DNA from: JASGCL01 sp965203915
GTDB taxonomy: Bacteria > Pseudomonadota > Alphaproteobacteria > JASGCL01
Reading direction: 5' to 3'
DNA length: 64,000 nucleotides
Assembly: GCA_965203915.1 (NCBI GenBank)
Contig: OZ241918.1
Coordinates: 1,568,299 to 1,632,298, forward strand
The notes under the pieces were generated by a model. That model was not told where the DNA came from and did not search any database. It was given only the letters and a program-made list of their open reading frames with translations. The position numbers were made by a program, and so were the translations under genes. Below, in pieces: positions 58,831 to 64,000 of the stretch. How positions within the stretch are numbered: the first letter of the stretch is position 1; every line of letters begins with the position of its first letter.

Positions 58831-60024
58831 ATGAACAATATCTTTACGCAAAAAAAACCAGTTAGCTACAGATCATTTTTGAAATATGGCTTGTTGACCA
58901 CCGCTAGCCTGTTAACCATATTCGCCACCCAACCATCGCCCGCGCGGGCGCAAACAGCGATAGGGCAAAGCATCTTGCCCTCAAGCAGCGCAGCGATAGG
59001 GCAAAATAAATCGCCCTCAAGCAGCGTAGCGGTAGGGCAAACCAAATTGCCCTCAAGCAGCGTAGCGATAGGGCAAAACATCTTGCCCTCAAGCAGCGTA
59101 GCGATAGGGCAAAACATCTTGCCCTCAAGCAGCGTAGCGATAGGGCAAAACATCTTGCCCTCAAGCAGCGTAGCGATAGGGGAAACTAAATCGCCCACCA
59201 TTAAATTTTCCATTAGCCCTGCTGGCATGTATTATTTTTACAAAGAAAGAGAAGATAATAACAAACCTGTCATGGACATCCGTGGCGCGATGGGTGGTTT
59301 TGAATCCAACTTACAAATTAATTTTAATCCAAACGGCGTGGGGGTTTTGGTTATACCCTTTGACCTGGCCGTTTATGGCGGGACCCGCATGCGTTATACA
59401 GGGCAAGACAGCAGCACCGATAATTTAGACCGCCCCAAAGGTCCCGTCGTTTATGGGTCGTTGGTTACGCATATCGATGATATGTTTTTGTTTTGGACCA
59501 GGTCTTTGATTGGCCCATCCATCGCCTTTAATGAATATTATCGTATCAATTTGTTGTCGGGGGTTGGGTATAAATATACCCGCAACCATGCACGCGATGA
59601 TTCGCAATATTATCGCACCAACAATTTGGTTTACTTACCATTGGTTTTTCAATTTCAATATAGCAAGGGAATTTTTTCCGTCCTATCGCATCTTGAATAC
59701 GATGTTTTCTTAAGCGGGTGGCAAACGGGATTCAGCCGCAGCCGCGTGGCGCGTTTTGATAACCCCGCCGATTCCGAATACCAGGGTGGTCACGTGGTGA
59801 TGAAACAAACAGCGGGTTATGGGGCGCGGGCATTCGTTGAATTGAATATTCATCATTTCCTTATCACGCCCTTCATCAATTATTTTTGGGTAAAGAAATC
59901 TGACGATGGCGATAAAATATATGTCGGACAGACTACAGGCCATGTTTATAACGAATTTGGTACATCGGCGGAACCGATGAATTACACCATCGAATCTGGC
60001 GTTAAATTTGGTTATCAATTTTAA
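58831..60024 (+). CDS. Outer-membrane barrel protein with 12-residue repeats, paralogue 1
   Basis: First of three tandem paralogues, about 397 aa from the ATG at 58831 (preceded by GAGGT). The signal peptide (YGLLTTASLLTIFATQPSPARA) is followed by six 12-residue units of the type AIGQNILPSSSV plus a partial one, encoded by the 36-bp palindromic repeat. The rest is a predicted barrel: MYYFYKEREDNN, GAMGGFESNLQINFNPNGVGVLVIPFDLAVYGGTRMRYTGQD, FLFWTRSLIGPSIAFNEYYRINLLSGVGYKY and the end SGVKFGYQF with terminal Phe, the BAM signal. Barrel strands are highly similar to the two following genes. The function is unknown; an outer-membrane location is inferred. Confidence 0.72.
   Translation: MNNIFTQKKPVSYRSFLKYGLLTTASLLTIFATQPSPARAQTAIGQSILPSSSAAIGQNKSPSSSVAVGQTKLPSSSVAIGQNILPSSSVAIGQNILPSSSVAIGQNILPSSSVAIGETKSPTIKFSISPAGMYYFYKEREDNNKPVMDIRGAMGGFESNLQINFNPNGVGVLVIPFDLAVYGGTRMRYTGQDSSTDNLDRPKGPVVYGSLVTHIDDMFLFWTRSLIGPSIAFNEYYRINLLSGVGYKYTRNHARDDSQYYRTNNLVYLPLVFQFQYSKGIFSVLSHLEYDVFLSGWQTGFSRSRVARFDNPADSEYQGGHVVMKQTAGYGARAFVELNIHHFLITPFINYFWVKKSDDGDKIYVGQTTGHVYNEFGTSAEPMNYTIESGVKFGYQF
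58957..59196. repeat. 36-bp palindromic repeat array in OMP paralogue 1
   Basis: Six tandem 36-bp units and a partial seventh. Each unit reads GCGATAGGGCAA, a 5-7 bp variable part (such as AACATC), TTGCCCTCAAGCAGCGTA. AGGGCAA pairs with TTGCCCT around the variable centre, a hairpin, and CCCTCAAG..AGGG gives an alternative pairing across unit joints. All units stay a multiple of 3, so the array is read as AIGQNILPSSSV. Units 4-6 are identical, which points to recent duplication. The same repeat occurs in the next two genes and after the third. Confidence 0.92.
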
Positions 60025-60145
60025 CCCAAGTAGGGACCAACATTTTAGAAATTGGTTTTAAAAAAAACTAATTTCTAAACGGGGATAAAAAAAAGGGATA
60101 AAAAAAGGGATAAAAAAATCAAGTGGGACAAAAAAGTGAGGCCCC

Positions 60146-61177
60146 ATGAAAAATATATTTACGCAACACAAACCAGCTAGCTACAGATCATTTTTGAAAT
60201 GCAGCTTGCTGGCCACCGCCAGCCTGTTGGCGATATTCGCCGCCCAACCATCGACCGCGCAATCACAAACGCAAATTGCGGTAGGGCAAAGCATCTTGCC
60301 CTCAAGCAGCGCAGCGTTAGGGCAAAATAAATCGCCCGATAGCGGTAAGCCAAAAATTAGCTTTTCCATTGCTCCTGGTGGGTTGTATTTTTTTTACCGC
60401 GAGTATGAGCAGCTCTACCAACAAGTGGAGGAACCACCGTTGATGGATATAACGGGTGCCATGGGTGGTTTTGAATCCACCTTAAAAATTAATTTCAACC
60501 CCAATGGCGTGGGGGTTTTGGTTATACCATTTGATATAGGATTCTACGCAGGAACAAGGATGCGCTACACGGGGCAAGAAAGCACCACTGAAAAAAAAGG
60601 AACCTATGGCTCGGCGGTCACCAATTTTGATAACATGCTGGTGTTTTGGACCAGGTCTTTGATTGGCCCTTCCATCGCTTTCTTGGATCATTATCGTATC
60701 AATGTGCTGTCAGGGGTTGGTTATAAATATACCAAAAACACCACAAGCAATTATGAAAATGTTTTACGAACCAACGATCTGGTTTATTTACCCGTGGCCT
60801 TACAATTTCAATATAGCAAAGACATTTTTTCGGTGTTGACCCATGTTGAATATGACGTTTTTTTAAGCGGGTGGCAGACAAGTTCGAATCGCGGCACACC
60901 GTCGCCGACTGATAATCAATCGGTTCCCGAACTTACCCTCACCCACACCACGCAAAAGCAATTACAGGGGCATGGCGCGCGGGTGTTTGTTGAACTTAAT
61001 GTTGCCAATTTCACCATCACGCCATTTTTTAATTTCTTTTGGATTCAAACATCGCAATATGGAACGGCACTGCGCATTGGGGAAATAACGGGGCGTGTAT
61101 ATGGCTTCACCCCCGAAACGGCGGAACCGGTTAACATTACCACGGAAAGTGGCGTTAAATTTGGCTATCAGTTTTAA
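60146..61177 (+). CDS. Outer-membrane barrel protein with 12-residue repeats, paralogue 2
   Basis: Second paralogue, 343 aa, with the start MKNIFTQHKPASYRSFLKCSLL parallel to that of the first gene. GTGAGGCCCC precedes the ATG. One full repeat unit (AVGQSILPSSSA) and a partial one (ALGQNKSPDSG) follow the signal peptide. Barrel hallmarks are shared: GAMGGFESTLKINFNPNGVGVLVIPFDIGFYAGTRMRYTGQE, LVFWTRSLIGPSIAF, VYLPVALQFQYSKDIFSVLTHVEYDVFLSGWQT, and the end SGVKFGYQF. Between the genes G-triplet repeats (GGGATAAAAAAA) occur. The function is unknown. Confidence 0.72.
   Translation: MKNIFTQHKPASYRSFLKCSLLATASLLAIFAAQPSTAQSQTQIAVGQSILPSSSAALGQNKSPDSGKPKISFSIAPGGLYFFYREYEQLYQQVEEPPLMDITGAMGGFESTLKINFNPNGVGVLVIPFDIGFYAGTRMRYTGQESTTEKKGTYGSAVTNFDNMLVFWTRSLIGPSIAFLDHYRINVLSGVGYKYTKNTTSNYENVLRTNDLVYLPVALQFQYSKDIFSVLTHVEYDVFLSGWQTSSNRGTPSPTDNQSVPELTLTHTTQKQLQGHGARVFVELNVANFTITPFFNFFWIQTSQYGTALRIGEITGRVYGFTPETAEPVNITTESGVKFGYQF
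60278..60337. repeat. 36-bp palindromic repeat in OMP paralogue 2
   Basis: One complete 36-bp unit (60278-60313) and a partial second (60314-60337) of the same repeat as in paralogue 1, in the same place just after the signal peptide and in the same reading frame. The second unit's hairpin arm is AGGGCAA/TCGCCC rather than a perfect TTGCCCT, so it has decayed. Confidence 0.88.
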
Positions 61178-61290
61178 TCGTTGTATAATATAACCAAGGG
61201 TTTGTGGATTAATTGTAAAAAATAATTTATAAATGGGTGCATAAAAGAAGGAAGGGAAACAAACCAAGCGGGGCAAGAAAAGCAGTGCCC

Positions 61291-62340
61291 ATGCCCCATA
61301 TTTTTATACAAAAGAACCCAGCAAGCCATCAATCATTTTTAAAATGTAGCTTGCTGGCAACCGTCAGCCTGTTAACCATATTCGCCGCCGAACCATCGCG
61401 CGCAATCGCACAGTCTGCGCAAGTAACATTAGGGCAAAATAACCCGCCCTCAAGTAGCGCAGCGTCAGGGCAAAATAACCCGCCCTCAAGCAGCGCAGCG
61501 TTAGGGCAAAATATATTGCCCGACAGCGGTAAACCAAAAATTAGCTTTTCCATTGCTCCTGGCGGTCTTTATTATTTTTATCAGGAATATGATACCGATA
61601 AAGATAATGCCAAGTTTATGGATATCACGGGTGCGATGGGGGGTTTTGAAACCGATTTAAAAATTAATTTTAATCCCAATGGTGTCGGGGTTTTACTTAT
61701 TCCGTTTGATATCGCGGTTTATGCTGGCACGCGTTTGCGTTACAAGGGGCAGGATAGCGACAAGCCAGTTTATGGAGCAGTTATCAATTATAAGGACGAT
61801 ACGGTTTTATTTTGGACGCGGTCATTGATTGGACCTTCCATCGCCTTCATGGATTATTATCGTATTAATGTGCTGTCGGGGATTGGTTATAAATACACCA
61901 AAAATATTGCCAGAGACGACAGCCAATATTTTCGCGTTAACAATTTGCTTTATTTACCCTTGGCTTTGCAATTTGCCTATAGCAAAGACAGATTCTCGGT
62001 GTTGCTGCATGGGGAATATGACTTGTTCTTGGCGGGCTCGCAAGCGTCGGATTTTATAGCCTCCATCACGCGGTTTGACGATCCGTCAGTTTATGAAGAT
62101 GCGCAAAGACATACCATCAAACCACAACGCAAGGGTCATGGTTTCCGATTCTACAGCGCGTTTAATATTAACGCCTTTAGCATCACGCCCTTCGTCAATT
62201 ATTTTTGGGTAGAGAATTCTGACACAATCGAAACCATGCCGCTTGGCAGGGAAACGGGACATCGCTACCCCGCCGAGGCCTACCTTGAACCGCGCAACAT
62301 AACGGTCGAGGCTGGCATGAAATTTGGTTATCAGTTCTAA
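61291..62340 (+). CDS. Outer-membrane barrel protein with 12-residue repeats, paralogue 3
   Basis: Third paralogue, about 349 aa. I use the ATG at 61291 because MPHIFIQKNPASHQSFLKCSLLATVSLL aligns with the starts of the other two; the frame extends 18 codons further upstream. Two full repeat units and a partial one (TLGQNNPPSSSA, ASGQNNPPSSSA, ALGQNILPDSG) follow the signal peptide. The barrel part GAMGGFETDLKINFNPNGVGVLLIPFDIAVYAGTRLRYKGQD and the end AGMKFGYQF are conserved. The loops (such as SQASDFIASITRFDDPSVYEDA) differ between the paralogues, as expected for surface-exposed loops. Confidence 0.72.
   Translation: MPHIFIQKNPASHQSFLKCSLLATVSLLTIFAAEPSRAIAQSAQVTLGQNNPPSSSAASGQNNPPSSSAALGQNILPDSGKPKISFSIAPGGLYYFYQEYDTDKDNAKFMDITGAMGGFETDLKINFNPNGVGVLLIPFDIAVYAGTRLRYKGQDSDKPVYGAVINYKDDTVLFWTRSLIGPSIAFMDYYRINVLSGIGYKYTKNIARDDSQYFRVNNLLYLPLALQFAYSKDRFSVLLHGEYDLFLAGSQASDFIASITRFDDPSVYEDAQRHTIKPQRKGHGFRFYSAFNINAFSITPFVNYFWVENSDTIETMPLGRETGHRYPAEAYLEPRNITVEAGMKFGYQF
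61426..61521. repeat. 36-bp palindromic repeat in OMP paralogue 3
   Basis: Two 36-bp units (61426-61461, 61462-61497) and a partial third of the same family. The variable centre is ATAACCC in the first two units, and the stem AGGGCAA/CGCCCT has one mismatch there. Frame and position match the other paralogues. Confidence 0.88.
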
Positions 62341-62370
62341 CGTAAAACAATATTTACTCTATCGCTATCC

Positions 62371-62474
62371 TGCCCCTCAAGCAGCATCAGCGATAGGGCA
62401 AACCCAAATTGCCCTCAAGTAGCGTCAGCGATAGGGCAACCCAAATTGCCCTCAAGTAGCGTAGCGATAGGGCA
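62371..62474. repeat. Non-coding copies of the 36-bp palindromic repeat
   Basis: Roughly three units of the same repeat in the intergenic gap after paralogue 3. Unit lengths are not all 36: one is 38 bp (an extra TCA-type insertion, GCGTCAGCGATAGG), so they are not kept in a protein frame. Arms AGGGCAA/TTGCCCT with the centre ACCCAAA-like remain paired. The last unit ends one base before the stop codon of the BKACE gene, so it may serve as its terminator or 3' hairpin. Confidence 0.88.
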
Positions 62475-62475
62475 C

Positions 62476-63369
62476 CTACCACTGTTTTTTTAATTTTAAT
62501 TTGTCGCGCACCGCGGCGGGGCCCATGACTTTCGCCCCCATGGTTTCCAAAATAATACGCGCGCGTTTAACCAATTCTTCGTTGGTGGCAAATTGCCCCT
62601 TGCCCAAATAAATATTATCTTCCAACCCCACGCGAATATTCCCGCCCGCCAACGCGGTCAACCCAACCCACGGCAATTGATTGCGCGAAATGGCGAATGA
62701 CGACCAAACGCAATGTTGCGGTAATTGATGCACCATGGCCATCAACGTCGTAATGTCGGCGGGCGCGCCATATGGTATACCCATGCACAATTGAATCATC
62801 GCGGGCGAATCAATCAACCCATCGTCTATCATGTTCTTCGCCAACCACAAATTACCCGTGTCGAAAACTTCCAATTCGGGTTTCACGCCCATCGCCTGCA
62901 CCATTTTTGCCATGTCGCGCAAAATGGGTGGCGTGTGGCAAGTAATATAATTAGCCTCGCCAAAATTTAACGACCCGCAATCAAGCGTGGTGATCTCGGG
63001 CAAGCATTGCTTCACATGTTTTAAACGTTCGGTGGGCCCCACCATGTCGGTCAGGTTCGACAACGGCACGGGGTTTTCAACCGAGCCAAAATAAATATCG
63101 CCGCCCATGCCCGCGGTGAAATTTAACACCACGTCAATTTTGTGTTTTTTTATTTCTTCTAATATTTGGGGGTATAATTCCTGGCCCCTTATCCCTTTCT
63201 TGGTCTTTTGGTCACGGGCATGAATATGGCAAATCGCCGCGCCCGCCCGTGCGGCGTCGGCAACATTTTGCGCAATATCCTTTGGCGTCACGGGAATGTT
63301 GGGGTGTTTATCCTCGGTCGCGCCACTGCCATTAATGGCACAGGTAATAAATGGTTCGAAATTCATCAT
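62476..63369 (-). CDS. BKACE-family (DUF849) beta-keto acid cleavage enzyme
   Basis: Zn2+-dependent enzyme of the 3-keto-5-aminohexanoate cleavage (Kce) superfamily: it condenses a beta-keto acid with acetyl-CoA. 297 aa. ITCAINGSGATEDKHPNIPVTPKDIA, the metal-binding GAAICHIHARD (HIH), ITTLDCGSLNFG, ELEVFDTGNLWLAKNMID (second Glu), and GGNIRVGLEDNIYLGKGQFATNEELV are canonical. Family members act on 3-ketocarnitine-type betaine breakdown products, dehydrocarnitine and others; the substrate is not readable. With BetA and the DMGDH-type enzyme in the window, betaine-linked use is an attractive guess. Palindromic repeats abut its 3' end. Confidence 0.9.
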   Translation of the reverse strand: MMNFEPFITCAINGSGATEDKHPNIPVTPKDIAQNVADAARAGAAICHIHARDQKTKKGIRGQELYPQILEEIKKHKIDVVLNFTAGMGGDIYFGSVENPVPLSNLTDMVGPTERLKHVKQCLPEITTLDCGSLNFGEANYITCHTPPILRDMAKMVQAMGVKPELEVFDTGNLWLAKNMIDDGLIDSPAMIQLCMGIPYGAPADITTLMAMVHQLPQHCVWSSFAISRNQLPWVGLTALAGGNIRVGLEDNIYLGKGQFATNEELVKRARIILETMGAKVMGPAAVRDKLKLKKQW

Positions 63370-63423
63370 GAATTTTTGTCTATATTTTTTTTCTTATGGT
63401 TGCAAGTTATTTTTCAAACAAAA

Positions 63424-63612
63424 TCACTTCATTATTTCACCCATCACCATGGCGATGGATGGCGGCAGATCCTCCGCCAACATGGTTGCCCCCGCCATGG
63501 CACCACCGTGGATTAAAACCGTGCCCCGCCGATATTTATCATCCCCCGCGCGCGGCGCGCGCAATAATTTTTGCCACAGGGCGGGTTGGTTGGCAATGGT
63601 TTGCAAAATCAT
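63424..63612 (-). pseudogene. Remnant resembling the NAD(P)H-hydrate dehydratase domain (NnrD/YjeF C-terminal)
   Basis: A 62-codon frame whose middle (NQPALWQKLLRAPRAGDDKY, then RRGTVLIHGGAMAGATMLA) fits the start of the YjeF carbohydrate-kinase-type domain as I remember it (N.PALW....P.P..GDHKY.RG.ALVLGG..MTGAARLA). Only about 40 residues match and the rest of a 280-residue domain is missing on both sides, so this is probably a truncated remnant rather than a working gene. It lies upstream of the BKACE gene on the same strand, with no clear ribosome-binding site. Chance similarity cannot be excluded. Confidence 0.45.
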
Positions 63613-63798
63613 CCCCCATCATAGCGCAATTGCGCAATTGGGGAAATGGCAAGGTTGTATAACAGTTATCCACAATTATTTTCGCTAAAAGCTTGAATTT
63701 TATACGAATAATAAATAGATTGTTCATTGTAAGTTGCCTTATGAACCTTAATGATTGCAACAATAGGGGAAAGGCGATTAAGAAAGGAGCAAATGAAA

Positions 63799-64000
63799 TG
63801 GCACGATATGAAATAAAATGTATTAATAAATCAGATAGAGATAACCGTTATGAGTCAATTACACATGTAGGTGTCCAACTCGCTAATGGCACCATATTGA
63901 AGATGTCGGTAGCTGAAGTTATTAATTACATAAACAACGGCAACAGCTTTTTTGTTAAAAGAGCTGGCAGAGTGGTAGATGTAGAAGTTGTTGAAAAAGC
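63799..64000 (+). CDS. DUF3892 family protein (3' end outside window)
   Basis: The start of a small protein: MARYEIKCINKSDRDNRYESITHVGV, then NGTILKMSVAEVINYINNGNSFFVKRAGRVVDVEVVE. It matches the DUF3892 pattern of a Ala-Arg/Tyr start, EIKCINK, ITHVG, and a FYV..GGR.V.V end. AAGGAG is 11 nt upstream of the ATG. The sequence is AT-rich with ACA, AGA and ATA codons unlike the neighbouring genes, which hints at transfer. The function is unknown and the frame runs off the window. Confidence 0.72.

Noticed and set aside
58957..59196. CRISPR array
   Set aside because: Units are contiguous 36-bp tandem repeats without unique spacers of constant length, lie inside a gene in frame, and no cas genes are present.
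58866..59228. Antisense ORF of 120 codons over the repeat array
   Set aside because: Palindromic repeats are open in several frames on both strands; it has no ribosome-binding site and no family similarity.
63539..63763. 74-codon minus-strand ORF
   Set aside because: It overlaps the nnrD-like frame in another phase and has no recognisable domain.

Overview
The window is chromosomal DNA of an alphaproteobacterium. The evidence is the 16S/23S/5S operon with tRNA-Ile(GAT) and tRNA-Ala(TGC), the GatCA amidotransferase, the CobS/CobT/J-domain/BolA neighbourhood, a CycM-type anchored cytochrome c, and DUF1285 and CC0125/CC1285-type lipoprotein families typical of the class. A finer placement cannot be made without aligning the 16S rRNA. 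Most genes share one style: medium GC, long A and T runs and GCC/AAC/TTG-rich codons. A few stretches are visibly AT-richer and use other codons: parts of gatA, the KAP NTPase gene and the DUF3892 gene at the right end.

Region by region: 1-4.5 kb holds gatA (cut by the window edge), gatC and secA on the minus strand. 4.8-10.2 kb holds a lipoprotein, a dimethylglycine/sarcosine dehydrogenase-type flavoprotein, anmK and a TPR protein. 10.6-14.8 kb is an export operon of one HlyD-type adaptor and two TolC-type channels, with no ABC ATPase in the window. 14.9-28.9 kb is housekeeping: MFS pump, murJ, IMPase-family phosphatase, cytochrome c, DUF1285, a porin-like barrel, rpsU, fmt, a TauE permease, hemH, a glycosyltransferase, a frameshifted DUF2306 gene, trpS and a ThiF/MoeB enzyme. 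28.9-29.7 kb carries two near-identical 272-bp multi-hairpin repeats and an inverted fragment of the same element. An AT-rich KAP-type P-loop NTPase gene (29.8-31.0 kb) lies between them and the rRNA operon.

The rRNA operon (31.1-38.0 kb, minus strand) reads 16S, tRNA-Ile, two DUF1761 membrane-protein genes, tRNA-Ala, 23S, 5S. Protein genes between the two spacer tRNAs are unusual. Next come hemB and tRNA-Leu(GAG), then three tandem short-chain dehydrogenases, DUF1365, a COG2907-type flavoprotein and a BetA-like oxidoreductase (40-46.3 kb), which looks like a lipid/redox cluster. 46.9-51.2 kb is the cobT-cobS-J-domain group with divergent bolA. 51.2-57.5 kb holds a CocE-type hydrolase, a putative glycosyltransferase, rpmG, cysQ, lipB and mreB.

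57.5-62.5 kb is the strangest part. A roughly 900-bp stretch without a clear gene is followed by a small basic protein and three tandem paralogous outer-membrane barrel genes. Just after each signal peptide the genes carry different numbers of a 36-bp palindromic repeat, read in frame as 12-residue units. The same repeat, no longer constrained to multiples of three, lies in the gap after the third gene and touches the stop codon of a BKACE-family (DUF849) gene. A remnant resembling NAD(P)H-hydrate dehydratase and the start of a DUF3892 gene close the window.

Functional links: BetA, the DMGDH/SDH-type flavoprotein and the BKACE enzyme suggest use of choline, betaine and related quaternary amines, although they are not one operon. 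The most interesting leads are the coding palindromic repeat family, the multi-hairpin repeat plus KAP locus, and the DUF1761 genes inside the rRNA operon.
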